Assembly: GCA_029880065.1 (NCBI GenBank)
Contig: JAOUPD010000004.1
Location: 1 to 24,873, forward strand
DNA: 24,873 nucleotides
Source: Hadesarchaea archaeon
GTDB lineage: Archaea > Hadarchaeota > Hadarchaeia > Hadarchaeales > Hadarchaeaceae
Direction: 5' to 3'
Positions 7,223 through 14,916 of this stretch are shown here, piece after piece. How positions within the stretch are numbered: position 1 is the first letter of the stretch; every line of letters starts with the position of its first letter. Both the position numbers and the translations under genes were made by a program. The notes beneath the pieces are model-generated. The model ran no database searches. It was not told the origin of the DNA and saw only the letters and a list, made by a program, of their open reading frames with translations.

Positions 7223-9181
7223 ATGGGTAAGTTACTTTGGGAACCAACAGAAGAACGGAAAAGAAATGCCAATATAACCAAGTTTATGGATTTCGTGAAT
7301 AAACGTTATAAAAAGAACTTTCGCACTTATCAAGAACTTTACGAATGGTCAATAAGTAAAATACCTGATTTCTGGGCTTCCGTGTGGGATTTCGTCGGGA
7401 TCAAGGCTTCTAAGGGCTATAACACTGTCGTCGATGATGTAAGTAAAATGCCTGGTGCAAAGTGGTTTATTGGGGCAAGGCTGAACTTTGCCGAAAATCT
7501 GCTAAGATATAAGGATGATCATACAGCTTTTGTGTTTAAAGGGGAAACTCAAAGATCAGCCAGAATGAGTTACGCAGAACTCTATGACTCTGTGGCGCGT
7601 CTTGCAAAATCGCTTCGGGAGATGGGAGTTGCGCCTAGAGATCGAGTAGTCGGGTACATGCCTAATATGATAGAGACGGCTGTTGCTATGCTTGCTACTA
7701 CTAGCATCGGTGCTACATGGTCCTCCTGTGCTACTGATATCGGTCCAATGGCAGCTTTGGATCGCTTTGGCCAAATTGAACCGAAAGTTTTGTTCACCGC
7801 CGATGGATATTTTTACAAAGGAAAGACTTTCAATACTCTTCTCAATGCGGCTGAGATTGTAAAGGGAATAACTTCAATTAAAAAAGTTATAGTGGCTTCC
7901 TACATCGAAGAAAAACCTGATATCAGCCATGTTCCCAACTCTGTCCATTATGATGACTTCTTATCTAAGGAAAGTGAACTTGAAATTAAATTTGAACAAT
8001 TGCCTTTTGACCATCCTGTGTTTATTATGTTTTCATCTGGAACAACTGGTAAGCCAAAGTGCATGGTGCAAGGAGCTGGTGGAATTCTTATTAATCACTT
8101 AAAGGAGCTAATAACCCAAACCGATTTGAAGCGAGAAGATATCCATTTTTTTATAACGACTTGTAGCTGGATGATGTGGAATTGGATGATAAGCTCTTTG
8201 GCGGTAGGAAACACCCTAATTTTATATGACGGCAATCCCATTTACCCTGATCCAGGCGCTATGTGGAGATTAATCCAAGATGAAAAAGTAACAATGTTTG
8301 GTACCAGCGCAACCTATATCAATTACATTAGAGGCCAAGGACTCAAGCCTGGGAAGGACTACGATTTGTCGTCATTACGAGAAATATGGCAAACCGGTTC
8401 ACCTCTTTTGCCCGAAGGATTTGAGTATGTCTACAGGGAAATTAAAAAAGATTTGCATTTTAATTCTAGCTCGGGCGGCACTGACATCAATGGGTGTTTT
8501 TGTACTGGAAGTCCTATTATTCCTGTGTATGCTGGTGAATTGCAGAGTCTAGCTTTAGGAATGAAAGTGAAGGCGTATGATGAAAACGGTAATCCAGTAG
8601 TTGATCAACAAGGAGAACTTGTTTGTGAAGCCTCTGCTCCTTCAATGCCTCTTTATTTCTGGAACGATTCAAATGGTGAAAGATATAGAAGGGCTTACTT
8701 TAGTGTATATCCCAATGTATGGCGCCATGGCGATTACATTATAATCCATGGCGATACAGGGGGGATAACTTTCTTCGGCCGTTCTGATTCTGTTCTAAAG
8801 CCATCCGGAGTTCGGATAGGAACAGCTGAGATATATAATCAAGTGGAAAATTTGGAAGAAGTTACTGATAGCTTGGCGATAGGGCAAAACTGGCGGGGAG
8901 ACCAACGTATCATTCTCTTCGTTAAACTTACTGAGGGATATCATTTAACAGAAGATTTAAAAAATAAGATTAAAGTAACTCTACGTAAAAATGCTTCCCC
9001 AAGACATGTTCCAGCTAAAATCATCGAAGTTCCGGATATCCCCTATACCATGAACATGAAGAAAGTTGAAAGCGCAGTCACGAATTTAATACACGGCAGA
9101 CCAGTCCTGAATAGAGACGCTTTGATTAATCCAGAATCATTGGATTACTATGAAGATCTTAAAGAGCTTCAAACAAACTAA
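7223..9181 (+). CDS. Acetoacetyl-CoA synthetase (acetoacetate-CoA ligase family)
   Basis: This 652-residue ANL-superfamily adenylating enzyme makes acetoacetyl-CoA from acetoacetate, ATP and CoA. It has the N-terminal acetoacetyl/acetyl-CoA synthetase cap (W-x-P, FAENLL near residue 90), the P-loop SSGTTGKPK near 270, the hinge region GVRIGTAEIY near 530, and the C-terminal catalytic lysine region NMKKVE near 613. Length and LNFAENLL, GSPLLPEGFEYVYREI-like segments fit the acetoacetate-specific branch rather than acetyl-CoA synthetase. Acetoacetate is the by-product expected from the BKACE enzyme encoded nearby, which makes this assignment coherent. A related short beta-keto acid substrate is possible. 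Confidence 0.88.
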   Translation: MGKLLWEPTEERKRNANITKFMDFVNKRYKKNFRTYQELYEWSISKIPDFWASVWDFVGIKASKGYNTVVDDVSKMPGAKWFIGARLNFAENLLRYKDDHTAFVFKGETQRSARMSYAELYDSVARLAKSLREMGVAPRDRVVGYMPNMIETAVAMLATTSIGATWSSCATDIGPMAALDRFGQIEPKVLFTADGYFYKGKTFNTLLNAAEIVKGITSIKKVIVASYIEEKPDISHVPNSVHYDDFLSKESELEIKFEQLPFDHPVFIMFSSGTTGKPKCMVQGAGGILINHLKELITQTDLKREDIHFFITTCSWMMWNWMISSLAVGNTLILYDGNPIYPDPGAMWRLIQDEKVTMFGTSATYINYIRGQGLKPGKDYDLSSLREIWQTGSPLLPEGFEYVYREIKKDLHFNSSSGGTDINGCFCTGSPIIPVYAGELQSLALGMKVKAYDENGNPVVDQQGELVCEASAPSMPLYFWNDSNGERYRRAYFSVYPNVWRHGDYIIIHGDTGGITFFGRSDSVLKPSGVRIGTAEIYNQVENLEEVTDSLAIGQNWRGDQRIILFVKLTEGYHLTEDLKNKIKVTLRKNASPRHVPAKIIEVPDIPYTMNMKKVESAVTNLIHGRPVLNRDALINPESLDYYEDLKELQTN

Positions 9182-9260
9182 GGATCTACATATGTTGATA
9201 AATAACGAGGAGTTAATAAATAGCAGTTGGGGAAAATAAAAGTAGTATGGGGGGACAAGT

Positions 9261-10226
9261 ATGAAAGTAGAGGATATAAAAAACATTGCTGTAATCGGCA
9301 CGGGGATTATGGGACATGGAATTGCACAGGTATGTGCGCAAGCCGGTTATAAAACGAGTATAACAAGAAGACGTGTAGAACTCATTCAGGAATCGATTGA
9401 CAAGATAAAGTCAAATCTACAGATGTTGGTGGAAAAAGAAGTTATAACCAAGGACGAAGCGGATAATGCTTTATCAAGAATTCACGGTAGAAAAAACATT
9501 GCCGAAGCAGTTTCGGACGCCGACTTTGTAATCGAATCAGTCGTTGAGGATATGGATGTTAAAAAAAGTATTTTCAGAGAGTTTGATAAATCATCTCCAA
9601 AACATGCGATACTTACTACCAATACTTCCTCATTCAGCATTACAGAAATCGCTTCGGTAACTGAAAGACAGGACAAAGTAGCGGGCATGCACTGGTGGAA
9701 TCCCCCATACCTGATGCCATTGGTGGAAATAGTTAAAGGAGAAAAAACGTCTGATGAGACAACCAACGTTATAAAGAATCTCGTCACGAAACTTGGAAAG
9801 GTGCCCGCAACGTGTAAGGATTCGCCCGGTTTCATAGGCGTAAGACTTCAATCCGCGTTAGTTAACGATGCGATATCTATTTTAGAAGAAGGCCTTGCTA
9901 GCGCGGAGGACATCGATACAGCAGTTAAGATGACTTTGGGTTTCAGGACCCCCATATTAGGTCCGCTTGAGACCGTGGATCTGGGTGGAATGGATACTTT
10001 TTTCTACGCTTATGACTATCTTTATAAAAAACTCGGGGAGAAATACAAGCCTCCAGATTTACTAAGAAACAAGGCTAAGGCTGGCGAACTTGGCATTAAA
10101 ACTGGCAAGGGTTTTTACGACTACACGGGTAAATCTATTGAGTCTATAATAAAAAATAGAGACGAATGGCTAATGGAGCAGTCGAAAAAGCTTAAAGAAA
10201 AAATGGCGGCGCAAAAAAACAAATAA
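9261..10226 (+). CDS. 3-hydroxyacyl-CoA dehydrogenase-like enzyme, possibly NADP-dependent
   Basis: This 321-residue protein has an N-terminal Rossmann domain (GTGIMGHG, residues 13-20), the NTSSFSIT segment, catalytic His144 in MHWWNPPYLMPLVEIV and the substrate-domain motif DSPGFIGVRLQ. The position after the second strand that is Asp in NAD-linked relatives is Arg36, within RRR, which suggests NADP(H). GPLETVDLGGMD lies between hydroxybutyryl-CoA dehydrogenases and the L-gulonate/carnitine dehydrogenase relatives that use free hydroxy acids, so the substrate could be a CoA ester or a free beta-hydroxy acid. The ATG is preceded by a run of six G. Last plus-strand gene of the operon, 79 nt after the synthetase. 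Confidence 0.87.
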   Translation: MKVEDIKNIAVIGTGIMGHGIAQVCAQAGYKTSITRRRVELIQESIDKIKSNLQMLVEKEVITKDEADNALSRIHGRKNIAEAVSDADFVIESVVEDMDVKKSIFREFDKSSPKHAILTTNTSSFSITEIASVTERQDKVAGMHWWNPPYLMPLVEIVKGEKTSDETTNVIKNLVTKLGKVPATCKDSPGFIGVRLQSALVNDAISILEEGLASAEDIDTAVKMTLGFRTPILGPLETVDLGGMDTFFYAYDYLYKKLGEKYKPPDLLRNKAKAGELGIKTGKGFYDYTGKSIESIIKNRDEWLMEQSKKLKEKMAAQKNK

Positions 10227-10246
10227 TAAAATGATGATAATCGATT

Positions 10247-11209
10247 TTAATACTGCCTAGGTTCTCTTGATATTCTTAGCATTTCTCTAGTTTGGGCGGG
10301 TGTAGCTACTTCTCGGTTAAGTTCCTTTGCTATCCTAGCTGCTCTTTCAACTAACTGAGCATTGTTCTGACACAAGACATCTTTCTTATAATATATATTG
10401 TCTTCAAGCCCGACCCTAACATGTAGCCCCATCGCTATCGCTATTGTCGTTAAAGGCAATTGGTGTGCCCCAACACCTATAACGCTAATAATGGAATTTT
10501 GAGGGGCATTATTCACCATCGAAAGTAAGTTAGAAGGGGTTGGTAGAACCGCACTTGGCGCACCCATTACAAACTGAATAAGGTATGGTTCACTTATCAG
10601 TCCCTTATTTATCAAGTTATAAACCAGATGAAACTGGCCTTGATGGTATACTTCCATCTCGGGCTTTATGTTCTTCTCCATCATCTTTTTGGAGAAAATC
10701 TCGGTTTCGCCCCATGTAAAAGTGGGGGGCCATATAGAATCGAGGAGTACTTCATCAGGCCTGCCTGACAAGGGTGGACTCCTTTTTTTCATCTTAGCCT
10801 TCCAAGCTAGGGGCCCCATGTTGAGGCTTGCTACTTCAGGATTGGCATCAAGCGATTTGACCCTTTCCTCAGTCGTTAGACCGAGTCCTCCACCGGTCGT
10901 GTTGTTTATAATGATATCTGGGCAAAGCTCTCTGATTAGTTTGTTTGCTTTGTGGTACTGGGCGGAATCGGTTGACGCACTCGAGTATCCTTTATTTGGA
11001 TCTCTTGCGTGTATGTGGACAATAGATGCTCCAGCTTTGAGGCATTCATAGGCCTGTTCGGCCTGTTCCTCCGGAGTTTCTGGCAAATTTGGATTTAGTT
11101 CTTTGCCGTGAACCCCTCCAGTCAAAGCGGCTGAGATGATCAGAGGTGGCATCTCCTGCTTCGCGACCCTTCTTAAATATTCAGCGGTATCGAGATAATT
11201 CCAAGCCAT
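10247..11209 (-). CDS. Beta-keto acid cleavage enzyme (BKACE, DUF849 family)
   Basis: This 320-residue TIM-barrel enzyme is of the family of 3-keto-5-aminohexanoate cleavage enzyme. It condenses a beta-keto acid with acetyl-CoA and splits it into acetoacetate and a new acyl-CoA. The metal site is visible as VHIHAR (His65, His67) and GLEDN (Glu269), with the GGVHGKELNP strand-1 motif near residue 31. ATG 11209 is preceded by GGAG about 8 nt upstream; a TTG at 11227 is a less likely start. It is transcribed towards the plus-strand operon, and its product acetoacetate is the substrate of the synthetase there. Two copies of a TATA-bearing repeat lie upstream. Confidence 0.9.
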   Translation of the reverse strand: MAWNYLDTAEYLRRVAKQEMPPLIISAALTGGVHGKELNPNLPETPEEQAEQAYECLKAGASIVHIHARDPNKGYSSASTDSAQYHKANKLIRELCPDIIINNTTGGGLGLTTEERVKSLDANPEVASLNMGPLAWKAKMKKRSPPLSGRPDEVLLDSIWPPTFTWGETEIFSKKMMEKNIKPEMEVYHQGQFHLVYNLINKGLISEPYLIQFVMGAPSAVLPTPSNLLSMVNNAPQNSIISVIGVGAHQLPLTTIAIAMGLHVRVGLEDNIYYKKDVLCQNNAQLVERAARIAKELNREVATPAQTREMLRISREPRQY

Positions 11210-11245
11210 ACTAGTTCTCCAATACAAAAAGCAGGCATCTAATTT

Positions 11246-11354
11246 AAATATACTTCGGTTATGAAGCGATTATAAGACAAAAATGCGATAGTCAAGAGAT
11301 ACACATATAAAATATACTTTGGTTATTAAGCAATCACAAAACAAAATTGTGATG
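11246..11354. repeat. Pair of imperfect 45-bp direct repeats carrying minus-strand promoter-like elements
   Basis: Copies at 11246-11290 and 11310-11354 match at about 36 of 45 positions with a 64-bp period; most differences are transitions. Read on the minus strand, each copy ends in a CGAAG- or CAAAG-plus-TATATTT sequence resembling a BRE and TATA box. The left copy lies about 35-40 nt upstream of the BKACE ATG, so it likely drives that gene. The right copy also contains a perfect inverted repeat, ATCACAA (11333-11339) and TTGTGAT (11347-11353), which could be an operator. Confidence 0.6.
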
Positions 11355-11392
11355 AACTTTCAAAATGGGCGGAGGTGTTCATTTTTTATACG

Positions 11393-11400
11393 CATTTATA
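11393..11400 (+). promoter_or_regulatory. TATA box for a leaderless DUF3795 gene
   Basis: An ATTTATA-type box is centred about 26 nt before the ATG at 11423. No Shine-Dalgarno sequence lies in front of that ATG. The spacing fits transcription starting at the start codon. Confidence 0.5.
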
Positions 11401-11422
11401 AGATAACGCGCTATTTCTCTTG

Positions 11423-11857
11423 ATGGAAAAGGAACTTGTTTCTGTGTGCGGGCTTCATTGCGGTATATGTCCGATATATTTAGCTACAAAGGATCGGGCC
11501 TTGGCTGAGAAAATCGCTTCGAACAGAAATTTGAAACCAGAAGATATTCACTGTAAGGGTTGTCGGGCTGAGAAGGGGGTTATACCTATAATTGGACCTC
11601 CGATCTGTCAAACATATGATTGTTGCGTGAACAAGAAAAAACTCGACTTCTGTTATCAATGCGATGAATTTCCATGTTTAAAGCTAGTTCCATGCAGCGA
11701 CCGAGCATCGGAAATACCCCACAACACGAAAATATACAACCTTTTACTCATACAAAAAAAAGGTTTGGAAAACTGGCTCAAAGAGGCAAGAAATATTCGA
11801 AGGTTGTACTTTAAGGGGAAAAAGAAACGCGGAGGAGACGAACCCGTCCTAAAGTAA
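11423..11857 (+). CDS. DUF3795 cysteine-rich protein
   Basis: This 144-residue protein has an N-terminal cysteine-rich region: CGLHCGIC (residues 9-16), then C-x2-C, CC, and C-x2-C before FPC. This is the DUF3795 pattern common in archaea and anaerobic bacteria, presumably binding metal (Zn or Fe-S). The C-terminal part is helical and very basic (KGKKKRGG). No function is established for the family. It is a single gene with its own TATA box, between the BKACE gene and tRNA-Pro, and is AT-rich like the catabolic genes to its left. I chose ATG 11423 over the TTG one codon earlier. Confidence 0.8.
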   Translation: MEKELVSVCGLHCGICPIYLATKDRALAEKIASNRNLKPEDIHCKGCRAEKGVIPIIGPPICQTYDCCVNKKKLDFCYQCDEFPCLKLVPCSDRASEIPHNTKIYNLLLIQKKGLENWLKEARNIRRLYFKGKKKRGGDEPVLK

Positions 11858-11907
11858 TAAACACCTCGATTTCTGCCAATCAATTCTTTTCTCAACATGT
11901 CTTCAAG

Positions 11908-11985
11908 TGGTGGGGCCGCCGGAATTTGAATCCGGGTCACCAGCACCCCAAGCTGGGAGGCTAGACCAAGCTACCCCACGGCCCC
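11908..11985 (-). tRNA. tRNA-Pro (anticodon GGG), no intron
   Basis: The acceptor stem pairs GGGGCCG with CGGCCCC, the anticodon stem CCAGC/GCTGG encloses loop TTGGGGT with anticodon GGG, and the T arm is CCGGA-TTCAAAT-TCCGG. CCA is encoded. A TATA-like TTTTTATG is centred about 27 nt upstream. Its 3' end faces the AT-rich catabolic region, and the GC content changes visibly at this gene. Confidence 0.95.
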
Positions 11986-12030
11986 CTGAGGAATCTAGTT
12001 CCACTTACATAAAAACAAGTTTGTCGGAGA

Positions 12031-12978
12031 TTATGTCTTGATGATGTTCACTATCTGTCTGTTGGTCTCTTGGGGCGGCTCAACGGTGTTGACCAGATAG
12101 ACATCCGTCAGTTTGAAAAGCCTTTTAAAAAAATCCTTCCTGAGTTGCAGCTTTCGTTGATCTCTCACCAACTGATGGGGATTGCAAAAATCATTTACCA
12201 ACAAATAATCCAATGCCTCCTCAGGGCTGAGCTTTCTGATCACCCTTGAGTCATCCCTATCCCTCTTGAGCATGATGATTTTCCTGAGTGTTGTCATGGG
12301 GATCACCCCACCGTTGCCCACTATCCACCTCACATTTACGATCGCCCTTCCACGCTCGTCGAAACGAACTTTTTTCACGAGCCCTTCATATTCCTTCCAT
12401 ATACTCCCGATATCTGCCTCGATGTAGCAGTTCTTTTCCGAGCCGAATGCCAAGGGACCCTGCTCGTACATCCTAACGAAATACCAGTCGTCCGTCACCA
12501 GCCTCGCCCCCTTCAATCTCAGCAGGCCCCATGAGTGGGTAGTCTTGCCAGTTTTCGGAGGTGCTATGATGGAAACACCCGTTCCCTCTACGTCTATCGC
12601 CGCCCCGTGGACGGAATATATCCCGTGCTCGTCTTCGAGGACATCGCCCGCCACGGAAAGGGTGATGCTCTTTACCCATCCGTAGTAGTCGACATTGGTC
12701 AGAAAAGCCGTGTTAGTATATGGGTCATACTTCACGCTGAGCTGGCCCTCTTCCTCCCTCAAAACGATGAGGCGACCGTGAGATCGGACATTCTCGTCCA
12801 TCGTGTAGAAGTTCTCTTCCCACAGATTCTTCACGTCTTCCAGCTCGGTCAGGAGTTTTATACAACAGCCGTAGATGTTCGCCTTCTTGGTATACAGGTA
12901 CCTCTTTAAATTGAGCTCGAAGAGCCTCTCCTTCTCCTCGGGCGTGATCAACTCTACTTCATATTTCAAGGAACTCAT
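12031..12978 (-). CDS. HPr-kinase/PEPCK-fold P-loop protein, RuBisCO-coupled
   Basis: In this 315-residue protein, residues 120-165 match the HPr kinase-like core: YSVHGAAIDVEGTGVSIIAP, a Walker A loop APPKTGKTT (139-147) and LVTDD (160-164), equivalent to the LVADD acid pair of HprK. The 110-residue N-terminal and 150-residue C-terminal parts are unfamiliar to me. Archaea lack a standard PTS, so HPr is an improbable substrate; a small-molecule or protein kinase is more likely. The ATG at 12978 has GAGGTGAT just upstream, placed directly after the RuBisCO stop 10 nt away, so translation is coupled. A role in supplying or regulating RuBisCO substrate is inference. Confidence 0.72.
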   Translation of the reverse strand: MSSLKYEVELITPEEKERLFELNLKRYLYTKKANIYGCCIKLLTELEDVKNLWEENFYTMDENVRSHGRLIVLREEEGQLSVKYDPYTNTAFLTNVDYYGWVKSITLSVAGDVLEDEHGIYSVHGAAIDVEGTGVSIIAPPKTGKTTHSWGLLRLKGARLVTDDWYFVRMYEQGPLAFGSEKNCYIEADIGSIWKEYEGLVKKVRFDERGRAIVNVRWIVGNGGVIPMTTLRKIIMLKRDRDDSRVIRKLSPEEALDYLLVNDFCNPHQLVRDQRKLQLRKDFFKRLFKLTDVYLVNTVEPPQETNRQIVNIIKT

Positions 12979-12988
12979 CAAATCACCT

Positions 12989-14284
12989 CTACTTGGGCCT
13001 GATACGCCCCCACTTCTCGAGAGCGGCCCTCAATTCCCCTCTTTCCTTGGCGTATTCCTCGAGCGAAACCCCCTCCATCGCGGCATCGATGGCCTGACGC
13101 ACAGCTGCTGCCCCCGCTCGTCCTCCGTCCGGATGTCCCCACACACCGCCTCCTATCTGGATGATGATATTTTTTCCAAACATTTCGATGATATCGGGTA
13201 TCAAACCTGGGTGCAGTCCGCCCGAGATGACGGGGAAAACGGGCTTGATCGCGCGCCACTCTTGAGCTAGGATTTGTCGCCCGCTTTTAACGTTACGATT
13301 CATGATTGCTCTTTGTAGCGCCAGAACCTCCTCCCGTGGCGCCTCAAGCTTCCCTATCGCGGTGCCGATATGGAGCTGGTCTACGCCCACGAGGCGAGCG
13401 ATTTTTGCAATGGCCAGCATCGACATCCCATGCTCTGGCTTGCGCGTGAATGCAGCATGGAACGCGCGGTGAGCGTGGATCGCGAGTCCTAAGTCTTCGC
13501 ATTCCTCGCGCAGCGATTGAACTCCTGCCCACCCCACTGTCAGAATGTCGACCATCACGTACTCGCCACCTCGCTCCTTCACGAATTTCGCGCGGCGGAG
13601 CATTTCGCGTGTCTCGGCGGTCACGTTAATCAAGTAGCTCTTTCGTTCCCCGGTCTCCCGTTCGGCTCGATCGCGTAGCTTGAGTGATTGTGCAGCCCTC
13701 CGCTCGAACTGGTTGAATCGCTGCCCAGAGAGGTTCTCGTCATCCTTCAGCAGGTCAATGCCACCCACCCAAGCTTCGTATCCTGCTTGAGCATGCTCCT
13801 CGCTGCTCATCCCGACTTTGGGCTTCGGCACCGTTGCAGTCAGCGGCCTGTCATTCACCTTGAAAATTTCCCTAATCCCATCGATGCCAAACTGGGGGCC
13901 CTTGAACGATTTTATGAGCTCCGGAGGCCACCGCACGTCCTCGAGCCTGAGATTGCGCACGGCTTTCATCCCGAAGATGTTGCCCGCGATCGAGCTGAGC
14001 ACTTGGGGCATGTTTCCAGCCTCGAAGAGGTCAAGCGGGTAGGCCACCTTCACCCACCGCCCTTTAATTTCATAGGCCTTCGCCATGAGTCGCCGCTTTT
14101 CGGGCGTCATCGTCGTAAGTGTGGTCCAGGTGCCAATCGAGCTCTCCGAGGCCACGCGTCCCACGGCCTCCCGCATGCTAATGCCGTTCGCAGGCTCAAC
14201 TCTAAACAGAACGATCAAGTCCTCGCGGGCAGGCCTGTAGCTCGGGGCGACGAAATCTAAATACCATTCGGTCTTCATGCTCAT
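12989..14284 (-). CDS. rbcL: Ribulose-1,5-bisphosphate carboxylase, archaeal form III
   Basis: This 431-residue RuBisCO has essentially all active-site residues: ESS-x-GTWTT (47-55), Asn102 (AGNIFGM), Lys154 and Lys156 (TVPKPKVGM), the carbamylated lysine with metal ligands Lys180, Asp182, Glu183 (GGIDLLKDDEN), His272-Arg273, His305, loop-6 Lys312 (GKLE), Ser354 and the IGGG phosphate loop. It is therefore a true carboxylase and not a form IV RuBisCO-like protein. Form III enzymes act in AMP/nucleoside salvage, turning ribulose-1,5-bisphosphate into 3-phosphoglycerate, or in a reductive hexulose-phosphate cycle. It follows rpoN by 37 nt in the L18e-L13-S9 operon, an unusual place, with a kinase-like gene downstream. 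Confidence 0.95.
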   Translation of the reverse strand: MSMKTEWYLDFVAPSYRPAREDLIVLFRVEPANGISMREAVGRVASESSIGTWTTLTTMTPEKRRLMAKAYEIKGRWVKVAYPLDLFEAGNMPQVLSSIAGNIFGMKAVRNLRLEDVRWPPELIKSFKGPQFGIDGIREIFKVNDRPLTATVPKPKVGMSSEEHAQAGYEAWVGGIDLLKDDENLSGQRFNQFERRAAQSLKLRDRAERETGERKSYLINVTAETREMLRRAKFVKERGGEYVMVDILTVGWAGVQSLREECEDLGLAIHAHRAFHAAFTRKPEHGMSMLAIAKIARLVGVDQLHIGTAIGKLEAPREEVLALQRAIMNRNVKSGRQILAQEWRAIKPVFPVISGGLHPGLIPDIIEMFGKNIIIQIGGGVWGHPDGGRAGAAAVRQAIDAAMEGVSLEEYAKERGELRAALEKWGRIRPK

Positions 14285-14321
14285 GGACCAATTAACAATA
14301 GTTTTTCAAGTAAAAATACAC

Positions 14322-14513
14322 TTAGCGCTTGAATTTCGCTATTTCTTCGGTCAGGTCTACGCTCGTGAGTATCGTGCTCCTGCAACAGTAGCGCTTGACC
14401 CCCAAATCGTCGAGCACGCGTTTAGGCTCCTCCCCCTTTTTGACGCGCTGCTCGAACTCCTCGTACTTGTCGCCCAGCAGCTTGCCGCAAGTTATACAAC
14501 GAACTACCCGCAT
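14322..14513 (-). CDS. rpoN: DNA-directed RNA polymerase subunit N
   Basis: This 63-residue subunit N has the family zinc-binding arrangement: MRVVRCITCGKLLG at the N-terminus (C-x2-C) and RYCCR further on. It is a small structural subunit joining the Rpo3/Rpo11 assembly platform (eukaryotic RPB10). I chose the ATG 4 nt after the S9 stop, where the characteristic MRVVRC start occurs; a longer frame reads back through rpsI. Its place after L18e, L13 and S9 is the standard archaeal order, but the usual following genes (rpoK, enolase, S2) are replaced by RuBisCO. Confidence 0.95.
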   Translation of the reverse strand: MRVVRCITCGKLLGDKYEEFEQRVKKGEEPKRVLDDLGVKRYCCRSTILTSVDLTEEIAKFKR

Positions 14514-14517
14514 GCAA

Positions 14518-14916
14518 TTACCTGTAACTCTTCTGATATTTTGCGCGTGCGCCAGGCCCACCAGGTTTTTTGGGCTCCTTGAAGCGTACGTCACTCTTTA
14601 TTAAAGTCCAATCATGCTGCTTAAAAAGCTCCCGCACCTTGGGGTCACCTGACCACTCGATGAGCCCCCGGGCGATGGCCGTGCGAACGGCATCAGCCTG
14701 CCCCATGAAACCCCCGCCCTCAACTTTAACCTCAATGTCGACGCGGCGTGCGAGCTCGGGCACCAAGGCCAACGGTTCAAAAATCTTAAGTCGCGCGAGT
14801 TCCGGTTCGTAAACTTCGAGCGCGCGGCGGTTGACGAACACGTGCCCCTTGCCATCCTTCACTCTGGCCCTAGCGAGTGCGGCCTTACGTCTGCCAGTTG
14901 CGAGCACGACCTTCAT
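14518..14916 (-). CDS. rps9: 30S ribosomal protein S9 (uS9)
   Basis: This 132-residue uS9 has the N-terminal ATGRRKAALARARV segment, the GGGFMGQADAVRTAIARGL core that contacts 16S rRNA, and the C-terminal tail ending QKSYR that reaches the P-site tRNA. The ATG overlaps the L13 stop by one base (TGATG), so translation is coupled. Length is normal for archaea. Confidence 0.97.
   Translation of the reverse strand: MKVVLATGRRKAALARARVKDGKGHVFVNRRALEVYEPELARLKIFEPLALVPELARRVDIEVKVEGGGFMGQADAVRTAIARGLIEWSGDPKVRELFKQHDWTLIKSDVRFKEPKKPGGPGARAKYQKSYR

Noticed and set aside
9261..10226. L-carnitine dehydrogenase with BKACE acting as dehydrocarnitine cleavage enzyme
   Set aside because: Length and neighbour fit, but no betainyl-CoA thioesterase, betaine gene or transporter is visible, and the cofactor site differs; kept only as a broad free hydroxy-acid possibility.
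11908..11985. Attachment-site duplication of tRNA-Pro within the window
   Set aside because: I saw no second copy of the tRNA 3' end in 1-11.9 kb and no integrase gene; if present it lies left of the window.
12978..14260. Several long frames overlapping RuBisCO and the kinase on both strands
   Set aside because: They are GC-rich shadow frames of well-recognised genes; Arg/His/Pro-rich translations without family features.
12989..14284. RuBisCO-like protein (form IV) rather than true RuBisCO
   Set aside because: The carbamylated Lys, both metal-ligand acids, loop-6 Lys, HR pair and phosphate-binding residues are all present.
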